Shown: piece after piece, positions 22,490-35,200 of the stretch | Position numbering within the stretch: position 1 is the first letter of the stretch | Layout of the letters: each line of letters opens with the position of its first letter | Source of the DNA: Annona cherimola | Taxonomy: Eukaryota; Streptophyta; Magnoliopsida; Magnoliales; Annonaceae | Length of the DNA: 64,000 nucleotides | NCBI GenBank assembly: GCA_030490835.1 | Contig: CM059975.1 | Location: 57,651,174-57,715,173 of the forward strand | Direction of reading: 5' to 3' | Notes under the pieces: generated by a model | Told to the model about the DNA's origin: nothing | The model's input: the letters and a program-made list of their open reading frames with translations, nothing else | Database searches by the model: none | Translations under genes and position numbers: made by a program

Positions 22490-24268
22490 TTCCTTTCGGT
22501 ACCCGTGTTATGGGTCCATGAATGTTAGTACCATAATGCATAGGAACTCAAGAAGACTTGGTTCTACCTTAGATGTGTCTTTTTGGCATCCAAACCAATT
22601 TAACTCCATTATAAACCATTTTTCTTTCCTTGCATTGATATATTTTGTGTCCAAACTTATTACAATAATGACAAGTGATTCTAGCATAGGTTGGAGTACC
22701 ATGATAGCTCTTTGGTTGCCAAATAGGTATATTTGTCCATGATTTATCAACAAACTTCTTAAAATGTCCCCTCACATTTGATATATTAGAAGCCTTAATC
22801 CAAATAGGAGAGTTTGTTTTATTTAGTTTGGCATTAATGTGCTTTAGAAATCCAAGACCTCTCTTATCAACTTGAGTGGTCATTCTAAAAAATTTCTGCA
22901 CATTTTCTCCCTGGTCGGAGAACTTTGCCAATGAATTTTTCAAAATTTGGTTCTCCTTTCTCAATGCCTCTGTTTCATTCTTTATGGCATTTATATCTTT
23001 TTACAAGGATGCATTCTCCTTCGCTAATTTTCCATTTGCAATGACAGTTGTATTGAATTGCCTTTTCTTTTGAACATATTTGATACCAAGGCTTTTGAAT
23101 TCATCAAATAATGAGTCATAAGTTTGTTGTAAATCATTCAACTCATTACATCTAGAACAAACATTAGAAGATGAATAAGAATCGAATGGGCTTACCTTGA
23201 TATCCATAGATGCATCAAATGTTGACAGTTTCAATTTTCTTGCATTATCAATTTCTTCAGATTTTTGGCAAGTTTTCTTTTCATCTTCTACAATGGTCAT
23301 GCAGCAAATTCTTACCCAATTTACTGCATCTTCTCCTTCACTTGATGAAGTGCTAGAGCTTGAGGTAGTATATTCCTTTTTAAGCATTCTTCTAGCCTCT
23401 CTTTGAAAAACTTCTCTTATTTTGAATTTCCAAATCATCCGGTGTGGTACATTCAATTTGTATATGTCCAAGACCACCACATTTATAACATTTTAGAAAT
23501 TCCTTTCTTCTATTCTTCATTTTCTTCTGTGAGCTAGAATATTCGTATGAACTTGATGTAGATTCACTTGAGCTCTCCATCATACTTTTGAGTGCAATAG
23601 ACTTTTTACTTCTGCGAGATTCTTCTTTCTTATTTTTGATGAGCTCATGAGACATGAGTGAGCTAATCAAGTCATCTACTTTGAGCTTGTTTAAGTCCTT
23701 TGCCTCCTCAATAGCTGTAATCTTTTCATTCCACGAGTTTGGAAACGCTCTAAGTATCTTCATAACCTGCTCACTTTCAAAAATTGGCTTTTCTAGGCCT
23801 TTAAGAGTGTTAGTGATTTTAGAAAATTTAACAGACATTTCTGAAATAGATTCACCATCTAACATTTGAAATCTTTCAAAATCACCAACAAGGATATTCC
23901 TTTTAGTTCCCTTTACTTGGGAGGAACCCTCATAAATAGATACCAATTTATCCCATATTTCTTTAGCCGTTGTGCACGAAAAAACTCTATCAAATTCTGC
24001 TGCGGTCAATGCACAAAATAAGAAATTCATAGCTTTGGCATTACTTTGGATAGACATAGTTTCTTCTTTTGTCCAAGTGGATACCTTGTCCCCCTTTGGT
24101 AATGTAATGCCATCCTGTATGGCTATCCAAGAATTCATATTAGTTGCCATAATGAGTTGTTTCATCCTCAACTTCCAATAAAAAAAAATTATTGCCATCA
24201 AATAGAGGTGGCCTTAAAAATGATTGGCCCACGGAAAATGCAGGTACAGAAGTTAAGTAGGTTGTCAT
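22490..24268 (-). pseudogene. gag: Divergent Sirevirus gag (element B), frameshifted
   Basis: It starts at the ATG at 24,266-24,268. An extra T in a run of nine near 24,183-24,191 shifts the frame, and another shift lies near 23,400. It has the same gag layout as the other copies: TAKEIWDKLVSIYEGSSQ, the CCHC knuckle CYKCGGLGHIQIEC, Ser-rich and coiled-coil segments, and a second knuckle CHYCNKFGHKIYQC. It is clearly diverged in sequence from gag A and the inserted gag, so it represents a second Sirevirus subfamily. No pol follows it. Confidence 0.82.
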
Positions 24269-24308
24269 AGATATATAGAAGAGATCACCTCAAATAAGAT
24301 AGAGGCCT

Positions 24309-24320
24309 GCTCTGATAGCA
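24309..24320 (-). other. Primer-binding site of element B, one mismatch
   Basis: The minus strand reads TGCTATCAGAGC, one base different from the initiator tRNA-Met site, two bases from the LTR end. Confidence 0.8.
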
Positions 24321-24322
24321 CT

Positions 24323-25619
24323 TGTTGGTCCCGAGTTTAGGGCAAAACCCAAGAGGGGAGGGGTGAATTGGGTTCTTGAAAAATTCTTTGGTAAATTAAA
24401 GCTAACTCCTTATAATTTTAATCCCCTTTGATGAAACGTGATATGAGATAGAATGAGAGGGTGCAAATGGAATATAAAAATGTAAACAATCAATCCACAC
24501 AAGAGACAACAATATATAGTGGTTCAGGCAACCTTCCCTACTCCATTCTTCCAAGCACACACCCGTTGTGTCTTGGATTCCACTATTGTATTTTCAATAC
24601 AATCTAGAGCACCCGCTCTCCTCTAGATTCTAGCTCTAGGGGGCATATACAATAATCGCTTGTTGGTGAGACCAACTCCAACCAACCAAGTTCAATCTAT
24701 TGGTGAGACAAATTCCAACCAATCAAGCAAAACTCGTTAGTGAGATAAACTCAAACCAACCCCCTGTTTTGCTTCTTCTTGAATTCGGTCTCCAACACCG
24801 ATCCAAGGCAACAAAACAAAACAAAATAGACAAAAGAGAAATTACACTTTACAACGTGTATTTGATAAGCACCGGAAGCTCCTTGTCATATAGAGATGAT
24901 AATCTTGGAAGCACACTTGGAAGTTGTAGCACTTGAAGCTTCAATAGTTGTTCAAATAACTTCAACACACTTGAATATTAGAAGATGAAAGCTCAACTTG
25001 TGTTTTCTTCTTTCTTTCCTCCTTCTCTCTTGTCTCTACGTTCATTCTTCAATGATATATATAGAGGAAAAAAGATCTAGCCGTTTGGAGTAGAGGTTCA
25101 CGTGCATCTAGAGCTCCAACGTTCGAATTTTCGACCGTTACGAGTTGAAGTCGCAAGTGGAGTCGACTTCGGATGGGTGAAGTCGACTTGGGATGCAACT
25201 TCGTCTTGTTAAAACTTGTTGTCCACTTTCTGTCCAGAATTCTGTCTTTGAAGTCGCAGGTGAAGTCAACTTGGGATGAGTGAAGTCGACTTCGGATTGG
25301 TGAACTCGACTTGGGATGAGACTTCAGTTTGCTGTCTGTCCGAAGTCGCAGACGAAGTCGACTTGGGTCTAGGACTTCACCCAAGTCGCAAGTGAAGTCG
25401 ACTTGGCTATGGGACTTCACTTTGCTGGACTTGCAATTCATGAACTTGAGCTCTTGAAACTTAAATTATTTTACATTTTCATTTTCATACACATAATTAG
25501 AGACAAGTTATCTGAGAACACTTAGACAAATTTATTAGATCATTTTTAATGATATTTCAATTATTTGTTAATCATCAAAATCAAATTAATCATTCTTAAA
25601 GAAAGCATATGATCAACAA
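24323..25619 (-). repeat. 5' LTR of element B (about 1,297 bp)
   Basis: The 3' end reads ACCAACA as in the other family. The upstream half carries AAGTCGCA and GAAGTCGACTT motifs (25,140-25,430), a TATA motif at 25,056-25,063, and near its start a TTTGATGATTAAC stretch shared with the 1,770-bp LTRs. The outer end is placed at TGTTGATC (25,619); the flanking AGTCA (25,620-25,624) would be the target duplication, but its partner lies outside the window. Confidence 0.75.
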
Positions 25620-27009
25620 AGTCATGCTGGCATATTGATATCATGTGATGTTTATGGACATGTGCACATATATGATGTATAATGAAGAGACTTTGGTGGA
25701 GGTAGAAAGCGGATCAGAGGGTCCCCCTTCACTATTGTCGAGTCGTATGGGCTGTGTGCCGACAGCGTCCTTCCAGAGGTGGAGGCAAAGAAATGTTATG
25801 TGTGAATGAATGCATTGCATTTTCATACATGGATTGAAATGGAAAGCATGGATTTGAAATGATGTTTTAAGGGATGGTGTAAATAATTCTCTACATGAGA
25901 ATGACAAGTCACCTGGCGTAAGAGGTATATAATGCTGGGAAAATCAAAAGTCATGCATGTAGGAGACCATGTAGGCGTCAAAAGGAAGAGAGGTTTCCCT
26001 TGATGAAGCCAAGTCGGAGACAGCCGGCGTATTGGACCATGCTATGTGAGATGTTCCCTGGGCTAGCGTACCCACACACGAATGTTTCTATTCCGTTGAT
26101 AGTTGATCACTTGCTAAGTGTCTCCTATCGAATGGAGAGAAATGCATTGACGAATGGTTTACATGAATGATTTTCATGAATGGTTTATGAAAGGTTTCCA
26201 AAAATGGTTTACGAAAAAGTTTCTATTCCGTTGGTAGTTGATCACTTGGTAAGTGTCTTCTATCAAATGGAGAAAAATGCATTTAAACGAAAGAAAAATG
26301 CTTGCTTATTGAGTTTCGACTCATGTTTTGTTTTTCCAACCTCAGACAGGTGCAAGGAAAGCCTACTGATGAAAAAGATCAGGTTGATTTGCCTGTAAGT
26401 GATATGATGAATGAATGAAAGAAGCATCGTTACAAAGGTATGTAATCCTTTGTATATTGAAATATAAATGTATGCCCTAATGGGATATAATGAAAAAGGA
26501 CATAGGTTGTATGAAATTATGAATAATATAAGAAATTGATGATTTATGATAGTATGGATGAGTCCATTATGAATGACGATAAGTATATATTTATGTGATG
26601 AAAGAAAAGAAAAAGAAAAGAAAAAGAAAGAAAAAAATTGGACGAGATCTAATTAAGAACCCGCTGCGTGATCAGGGCGACAATCCTGAGTCACATTTAC
26701 CAATCGACAAGATCTTGGAGTAAGAACTATGTGGACGCCTCGGTTCAGGGCGCCACAGGTTCGCCTCAACCCTAACCCTATTTATAAATCTAAACTCTAA
26801 TCCTATTTTTGAAATTCGGGTTCGGATTGGGTTTTGGGTTAGAATTTAGGTTGAAATTATTCTATATATTTGTTATCTTATACTTATTCAACTCTAAATC
26901 TATTATTTAAAAAGTCAAAAGTGATATTTTTCTATTTTCAAGCAAAAATTCAAGAGTGTTTAAGAATTTAAGGAAGAAAAATATTATTTAAACATTCTCT
27001 TTATATCAA
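25620..27009. other. Intergenic, unclassified repeat-like sequence
   Basis: No convincing gene. A block of about 60 bp beginning TTCTATTCCGTTG at 26,086 recurs imperfectly at 26,221. A purine-rich AAAGAAAAGA tract lies at about 26,600-26,637. The stretch at 25,660-26,450 is less AT-rich than its surroundings and may be an old LTR, but no ends or primer site are clear. Confidence 0.5.
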
Positions 27010-27275
27010 GGGTGTGTTTGGTAATGAATAAAACTTTTGATGAAAACTTTTGAAGAGTAAAAGTTGTCAAATGATGTGATATGATAGGGGTAACGATGAA
27101 TAGTAAAGATGATAAATTTAAAATAAATAAATTAGTTGTGTGGATAATTGTGTAGAAATGATTGAAAATTAGGGTAGTTATATAGGAAAATGTGAAAAAA
27201 TGATTAAAAAATATGATAGTTGTGAAGAGTGAAAAGTTTTGACTTGACATTTTCTATCAATTGTCAAACACACCC
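27010..27275. mobile_element. Tourist-like MITE (about 266 bp)
   Basis: Terminal inverted repeats GGGTGTGTTTGG and CAAACACACCC bound an AT-rich core without a gene. Flanking CAA/TAA triplets fit a decayed 3-bp target duplication of the PIF/Harbinger type. Related copies lie at 33,139, about 29,285 and about 39,175. Confidence 0.7.
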
Positions 27276-27760
27276 TAAGTAGACTAATAGTCATTTCTAA
27301 AAAAAAAGGAGTAGACTAGTAGCCTATTTTAGAAAATGAAAAGTTATATTATTTTCCTATTATGCAATTTAATATTAACATCATAAACGAATACATAAAC
27401 ATTAATATCTAATTCTAAAAAAATCTTAAAATGTCAATCATAATAAAAAATATTCAACGATCATAGTATTAAGTCAAATAAATTACAACAAATTTATTTC
27501 AAGTAGAATAAATATCTGACTACTAATATTATATTAAAACGACCAAATAATAACATCCTACATAAGTAGTTAAGTTAAAAAAACCAAATAAAACATTTCA
27601 AATTCTAAAAATAATTTTAATTTCTTTTATTTTGAAACTACCACTAAACCAAACTTTTTTCCTAAAAGAAAATAAAAAAATATTATATTATATTATATAA
27701 TTGAACTTAAGGAGGAATAATGTTTATATATAGTATGAAATAAGTGTAATATACATAGAG
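27276..27760. other. AT-rich intergenic stretch
   Basis: I see no gene, repeat end or structured element here. Confidence 0.5.
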
Positions 27761-27769
27761 GAATAGAAC

Positions 27770-29115
27770 CAATGTTGTCAGAACCGAACCGGTGATTGAT
27801 CCGGTAAAGGAACTGGTCTGGTTCGAACAGGTTCGACCAGTTAATCAAACCGGTTCAAACCGGTGACGTCAGCATGACATATTTATGATGTAATAAATAT
27901 TAAATTTTTTAAAATTATAAATAAATAATTAAATATTTTGATAAACTTAATAGTATATTCCTTATAATCAACTATTCATATTTATCATTTGTCATTTGAC
28001 CTTCTATCCTCAAATCATGCAAGAGTGCATCAACCATACAGTTAATTGAAATAGTGGTTGCATATTTAGTTATTTATGCAAGATGCGATATCATTTAATT
28101 AATTATGATATTTTATTAACTATAGTTAATTTGTTAATTTGTTAGCAATATTATTAAATTTACACCTTGAGCTAGGATTGCAATATGTAATTATGTACTT
28201 AGGTTATTTTCATAAAATTATTTAACTAAAATATATTTGATTATTTTCATGTTGTAAAACTAAAATCTGGTATTTTTAAAATATATTTGGTATTTTATAT
28301 TTTTATTTTGATTTTTTGATTTTTAATTTTTTAAAACTAAGAATAGTAGAATACTAAACATTTTAAAATTAAGAATACTAAACATTTTAAAAATTAAAAT
28401 ATGTTAAAATTTTAAATTTGTAGATTTGAAACTAAGAATACTGTACGCAGGCAGAGAGGCAGAGACGGACGGCAGCGAGACGGCGACGGCGAAGCAGACG
28501 TCGACCAGAGACAAACGACCGGAGACGGATGGCGCAGGACCGGAGACGGATAGCGACCACAGACGGACGGCGTTCGTGGGCAGCAGCGTTGCCCGGCGAG
28601 GAAGACGAGGGCCGGCGGACTGCGTGGGTGGCGGGATGCAGGATCCTGCTGGCGCCGGCGCTGTGGGTGACGCACTACGGGGTCGGCGGATTGCGTGGGT
28701 GGCGGGATCGTGCAGGCGACGGAGACAGGGCAGAGGGATGCGGGAGTGCCGGGAGGCGGGATCCTGCTGGCGCCGGCGAAGAGGAAGATTAACGACCGGA
28801 GATGACCGCCGAGGACTGGACCGGGGCAGGCGAGCGCGGGCGCGAGGCAGCGCCGCAGCGCTAGGGTTTCGTCGAAATGGGGAAGAAGACGAAGGAATCG
28901 GGCAGGCAGTCAGGGCACGCGTTCCGGTTTTTTTTTAAAATATATATATTTAATTATCATTATTTTATTAACCGACCGGTCGAACCCGGTCGAACCGGTA
29001 AATACGGTTCGACCGCCGGTTCACCGGTTTGAGCGGTTTCTGGTAATCGAACCGGCCATGGGACCGGTTCCCCGTCCGACCGGCCGGTCCGGTCCGGTCA
29101 GGTTTTAATAACACT
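27770..29115. mobile_element. Non-autonomous Mutator-like element with GC-rich core (1,346 bp)
   Basis: A perfect 9-bp direct repeat, GAATAGAAC, flanks it at 27,761-27,769 and 29,116-29,124, the target-duplication size of Mutator-like elements. The ends are imperfect inverted repeats around TGTTGTCAGAACCG, followed by clusters of AACCGGTTC-type palindromes. The left interior is AT-rich. The region 28,440-28,920 is strikingly GC-rich and CpG-rich. On the minus strand that core contains CGAAACCCTAGCGC, which resembles a plant gene 5' region. No transposase is present, and the open frames in the core are simple Arg/Gly/Pro strings. Confidence 0.75.
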
Positions 29116-29284
29116 GAATAGAACTAGATATATGGAATATAAAAAATAAAAAATATGTGTTACATATAATTTGGGTTCGGGTTGAACCTGAAAAATCGCG
29201 CTCGGGTTCTACATTGAATAGTTTTAACACTGTTTCAATTCGGGTTCGACAGGCCGAGTTCGGATTGAGCCCGACCCAAGTTGA

Positions 29285-29865
29285 ACCCCTACAAACTATC
29301 ATACTTTTCAATCATTTCTACACTACTTAACTTTATTTTTTTTAAACCTCATCACTACCCATATCATATCACATCATTTTTTTAATCAATTTAACAACTT
29401 TTACCTAAAAACTTTCGGTTATGCCTAAATGCACCCGAGTGCACTTAGGCTTAGTACACCTAGGTGCATTTAACCCATTTTTAAATATTTTTTAAAATTT
29501 TTTTTACAAAACTATTAATTTAAGTGTATTTAACATGTTTATCAATTTTTACTATTTTTAGAGATTTTTAAATATTTATTCTGAATTTTTTAGAATTAGT
29601 AGCAGTTTTAGTAATTTCAAATTATTAAAATGCTACTGATTTAAAAAAATTTAAAATAAATATTTAAAATATCTAAAAATGGTGAAAATTGATACACATG
29701 TTAAATACAATTAAACTAACAATTGTGTAAAAAAAGCTTTTCAAAAAAATAATTAAAAAATGAATATTTGCACCTAGGTGCACCAAAGCTAAATGCGCCC
29801 GAGTGCATGAGATCGCAATCCAAAAATTTTTCATAAAAAATTTTACCCCAAATTAAAAACACCCA
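29285..29865. mobile_element. Degenerate Tourist-like MITE split by a hairpin MITE
   Basis: The left half (29,285-29,416) and right half (29,822-29,865) align to the MITE at 33,139-33,388. The hairpin element at 29,417-29,821 separates them. The outer ends are decayed. Confidence 0.6.
29417..29821. mobile_element. Hairpin (foldback) MITE, probably Mutator-type
   Basis: Long inverted arms carry TGCACCCGAGTGCA and CACCTAGGTGCA palindromes. The two arms pair through an AT-rich centre, so the whole could fold into one hairpin. Flanking 9-mers AAAACTTTC and AAAAATTTT are similar, as expected for a decayed 9-bp duplication. It is related to 45,237-45,626. Confidence 0.65.
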
Positions 29866-31418
29866 ATTGCCCAAACAGTTCAAGTTACATCCTAAAAAGG
29901 TGTTTTCTTAATCCAAACCACTGACAATATTCATGCATATGCATATATCGTGAAAATTTCTTTATATAAGTTCAGAATTTAGTAGTGTCATATCAACTCT
30001 CAGCAATGTTAATATCTACAAATTAGCAATCAAAACTGTATGTCCTAAGAGGCCGATCTGATTTACATATATTTTTTTCATGAAATAGTTATCCTCGGTG
30101 TACTTAATTCATATACTAAATTTAATAAATTTTGGGGAATCGTATATATTTTTCATTGAATTTCAAATATAATTTGAAATTTGAAATTTGAAATTTAATA
30201 AAAAATACATATATGAACAACTAAAAATTGTAAAATTTAGTTTATGAATCGAATGCACTCAAGATAACATATTTCATGGGGGAACAAAAAAAGTAAATTA
30301 AGCTATCCTTATAGGAACTCCCGTAAAGACAATCTTCCAGGATCATAATTAAAATCAAAGATTGTTAAACAAACTTCTAACACAACTTAATGAATAGACA
30401 GATACTTGAAATCCAAATACAGAGGAGAATTAAGAAAACCGGGAAACTTTGGCCAAACCAAACTTACTCCATTTCTAAGCGACACATGCTTATGTTCCAC
30501 TAGTTCACAGATCCGACGCGGTTACAACTGATACAGTTTTCAAGAAAATTGTCTTCAGAATTAATTCGGCTCCAAAAACCACTAAATAATCAAGCAAATC
30601 TAATTTAGTACCTGTACATACATGCCAAGGTAGCTCATATAAACACAAATAAACAACATTAAAACCGTTTGTCCAAGATGCAAAACTTCAGGGTGTAAAG
30701 ATAAATACACATTTACAGAGGTCTGAAATGCAAATAACCAAACATGGGTAGCATCTTGCTAATTTACTTGCATGGTTACTTTAAAAAAAAAAAATTTGAA
30801 TCTGGAAATTCAGTTATTTTTGGCTTGAAACTTCATTCCATTTGAACAATTTTTAAAAAAAAAAAAAAAATCGCAACACTTTTTTCAGATACTGAACTAC
30901 AAAATCTCCGCAAAGCAGGGAAATTTTTTTCAATGAATTTGTTTCCATTGGCAATTTTGGTTCCAACTGTACATATCTGCCAGTCAACACCACGCTGATG
31001 TATAGCTCTTGAGCAAATATCACAATCTGTAGTCATCTATACACATCCCCGCGTAATGACATAAAATGAAGCCCCACCATGACTTGGGAAGCTCTGTAGT
31101 ATCAAGATCTGCATCCCCTTGCTAATCTCATATCTTGATACAGTATTTGGGAAAGTTGGCTGCCAATGTTGAACTTGGACAGAAACTTCAGGCATGAATC
31201 TAAACAATGTCTTCAATTATAATAATTGGCAGAGGAGGATTTGTTTTGACTAAATTCAATTTCCTAGTGAGAAAAACGCTTGGCTTGTGAAGCATTACTT
31301 CCGGGGCAAAAGGTGTATCTTTCTTTCCTGCGCAAAAAGGCACCTCAAACCAGAACCTACACGAACATCACTTTACAAGCACTGTTCTTTTCCAGTAGCC
31401 ATGAGTATTAGACAAGGT
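29866..31418. other. Downstream flank and probable 3' UTR of the VPS13 gene
   Basis: AT-rich sequence follows the stop codon at 31,419 on the minus strand. Part of 30,800-31,418 should be 3' UTR, but I cannot place the polyadenylation site. No other gene is visible. Confidence 0.45.
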
Positions 31419-32222
31419 TTATACTTTTCTCTCCCCAAATTGCGTTTGTGTTGCTATTGTACCAAAAGAAGGACTACATGGGATTTCTGTGGATGTGTCC
31501 TGGGTATTCCAAATGCCGCTCTGTTTAGGAGCAACTCCAGAGCTGATGTCCATGCTATGAGGAGAATATGGTTTTGCTACCTTTTTCTTCAGGTCCTGCA
31601 AATGCCCTATGTGAATAATATATCTTTGTGTCACATTAGAATGCTAATTAATAAAAGTATGCCTGGGATTCAACCTTAGAATGTTTTGGACCAAAAGCAT
31701 TCATCGCTTGCTCAATTGAAATATAGATTTCAGCAGCCTGTTGAGAATCGCGAGTGCATTTTATGACACGAGCAGTTTCCTTTGATGATTCCATTGATCT
31801 AGTCTGCAAGTACAAAACAAGCTGTGATGGTGGTGATCTTGGGTTATCTTTCTTTCCGTAGACCAGTTCCATCGCGGCAAGGCCATCCCATAGCACGTCC
31901 CACAGCACTGAACATGGATCCCTAGCTGGATTGAATTTTCTTTGGGCCATAATATTTGATGGTTGCTGAAACCAGAAGAAAGCAACAAAATAATTCCGAA
32001 AAGGGTTGGAAAGAGAATCTATATACATATTTAAGAAAGTAAAACACTGAAAAGTTAACATACTTGCAACAAAATAACTCTCCGATGGGTCACTAGCACA
32101 ATTTTCCCTTTTGGCAGTAAAAAATGGTCTTCATAGGCATCAGAAAGGGCAAACTTTCCTCGAACTTTAAAGAGATCAACTTGGCCAAAAAATGCACCAG
32201 ATTCAGCCAGTTGCAAGATAAC
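31419..32222 (-). other. VPS13 exons 30-32: C-terminal PH-like domain and tail
   Basis: Window residues about 2,497-2,704. DLFKVRGKFALSDAYEDHFL, KGKIVLVTHRRVILLQ, DPCSVLWDVLWDGLAAMELV and AEIYISIEQAMNAFG follow a PH-like fold, with a final helix. The last 40 residues are Ser/Thr/Gln-rich and probably unstructured. The TAA stop is at 31,419-31,421. Confidence 0.8.
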
Positions 32223-35200
32223 CTTCAACAAAGTGACTATTTTTAGTGACCCTAGAAATGGCAGAAAACATAACAACACAGTAACAAAATACTAGAAATC
32301 TCCAAACAGTATGCTATACAAGCTGGAAGAGAAAAGAATAGTAGTTAGAGAATGAATAAGCTTTTAGTATATTTTCAGTTTAAATTTAAGATTTATTTCA
32401 CTTTTAGGAATGTCTTATTTAAAATTTCCACTGTTTAGGGATTTTATTTATCTAGTGCGATTGATGGCTTAGATTGGTATTTTGTTTAATGCTTTATTTA
32501 TGGATAAATTAGACACAGCATATTAGGGTGATTAGAGTTGCATTTGAATTTTGTCTCATTCTACAAATAGGTTGCTTTGCATTTGAGAAAAAGTTTATGC
32601 ACACGTTATTGAATTAAGAGATTGGTTCTCTCTTTTATGACTTCTGTTTTCTCTTTTGATTCATCGGGTTCTCCCCTTTCTTCCCCTCTTTCCTTCAAAA
32701 ACTGAGAGTGAAATACCTCTTTCTTCCAAAGTCTTTCCTTTTCCACTTTTCACTGATCTAGAGCATCTTGTCCTATATCAACTTAGTATAGATTGGTCCT
32801 CTCTTATGACTTCTGTTTTCTCATTTAATTCATCTCGTTCTCCCTTTTCTTCTTCTCTTTCCTTCAAAAATTGAGAGAGAAATCCCTCTCTTTCAAAGTC
32901 TTTCCCTTTCAATTTTTCATTGATCTAGAGCATCTTGTCCTATATCAACTTGGTATCAGATCTCTTACATAATCAATTCCAAAATAAGATGATCATATAA
33001 GGTTGTCTTACTGCTGTTTTCAAGAGAAAACAACTTGCAATTTACAAAGCATCTCACAGAGTAGGCTTAAGGTATTTACTGTTGAGGAAATTAAAAACAG
33101 GTTAAAAACTTAGAAAATCTGTGCCTGGCATTGCCTAAGGGTGTGTTTGTTTGGGGCCAAAACTTGTACTACTCTATTTTTTAATTATTTTTCACATTTT
33201 TCTATACAAACTACCCTACTTTTCAATTATTTCTACACAACTATCCATACAACTAACCTATCTATTTTAACTTTATTCTCTTTACTCCTCATCATTACCC
33301 CTATTATATCACATCATTTTCTATCAATTTGACAACTTCTACCTCTAAAACTTTTCATCAAAAGTTTTACCTCCAACCAAACACACCCTAAAGATACAAG
33401 TTCCAATATCCACATACAGAATAAATCAGAAGAAAGATAAAAGAGAATTCTTTAAGCATGATGCTACAGACTAGGTTGTTTTCCCTGCATCTGAATATAC
33501 TCTGATAGAGAACCTGATTAGGGTTTAAACCCTAATTTTATTTAGAATTTTGTTCTTTTAGGGATTTGATAACTTTAGTTTGATTAATGGTTCAGATTGA
33601 TTTAGGGTATTTGTTTCTATTTTAAGTTTTTGCGCAAGTTTACTTGTTATGTACTCCTATAAGCTTTTCTGTATGGTAATCTGGTTAATCTTCATGTAAC
33701 AATAAGGAAAATGAGAAAATTAAGGGAAGAGATGAAGTTAAGAAAAGCAGCAATCACATGATGGACCAGATCAAACCATCTCAAAAAAATAGTTTAGAGG
33801 ACATCTCAGGTATAAATAATAATTTCACCTATAGAGAAGTAAAAAATCAATTTTCAACAAGAGGTGGTCGTCAAGGAATCTGAAACTCATGCGAGAGAGG
33901 CGGAGACATGCAACTAGCATATTCAATGCATGATCACATTAAAGGCGTATTCAATTCACATGCATCTGATTACATGCACGCAAAATTTCGGAATTTTAAA
34001 AAGGGAAATGATTCAATACAACCAGTTGCATGAAAGTATCCATCCAACTCTTTTTTTCTTTAAAAAAAGAAAAAAGAAAAACCACAATCCACGTTAAACT
34101 GGGTTGGTATGGATTGAAAGACGGGTAAAAAGTGTGGGTTGTGTTCAACCCATGTTGGAGTTAGGGTTCACCAACCCATCAACCTGCTTTGTGCTCTGTT
34201 TCATCTGCACAAAACACCGTATCGTGATTACTTCTTGGAGCTTTAATGCATAGCCAACATTCATCCACAATGACAATGAGAAACATGTTAATCGCTTCTG
34301 CAGATTTAGCCACAAGCTGAATAGCTTAGGGAATTTATCCTATCCATCTAGTGTATCATCAGAATCTATATAAAAAAATATTTTTGTTTTTATGCTAAAA
34401 GTACTTGAGTTGTTGAAATAAAAATTTTCTAAAAAATTAAAAAATTTATCGAATATAACATTTAAATCATCAGAAATACTTGACCAAAAAATCTATTTAT
34501 AAATATTTAGTCTCTTTACTTTTGTCTATAATATCCAATATAATATTTGATGCTGATTGTCTTTTTATTAAGCATGTCAATAATATCTAAAACATATAAC
34601 AAATTTTTTATAATAAATTTTAGTTTTACATAAAATTTTATTCCAATATTAGAAATGATCAATATGGATACAATATGGCCTAGAGGGAAGTATCAGCCAA
34701 TATTTGAACCCATGATCATTTAGCCACATTGAGAGGGGGTATGTTGCTTAGGATTTATGATTCAAAAAAAAAAGCAGGTAAGCTCCAACTTACACTTATA
34801 AACACACATGCTGGAAGGAGGGGCACAGGACCATGGTTATGGCTTTGACACCATACAGAATGCCAAATAGAAGTGAACATGAATAATATTAATAAAGGGA
34901 TGAGAAAACAGGGTTATGATACATTTTTCCATGAGTAAACATCCTCATGAGTAAACATCAGTAAAGGAGATGGATAAAGTCCCGGACAATTATTACCTTT
35001 GTACAAAACTTTTGTTAGAATAGTCCCACAGCTTCAACTTGAAGACTAGTCTTGATTATTTATTTTAAAAGACAGAATGATAAAGAATGTAATGAGATCA
35101 TCAAGCACCATAATTTATTGATTCCTGGGTGGGGATTGTTTATTTGAGGTCTTGGTTATTTAAGTTTACATTATTAATTTGAGGTTTGATATACAATTAA

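Noticed and set aside
28426..28938. 170-codon Arg/Gly-rich open frame
   Set aside because: It lies in the GC-rich core of a Mutator-like element, has no recognisable domain, and GC-rich DNA often lacks stops by chance.
31287..31679. 130-codon plus-strand frame opposite the last VPS13 exons
   Set aside because: It is an antisense shadow of coding exons 31 and 32.
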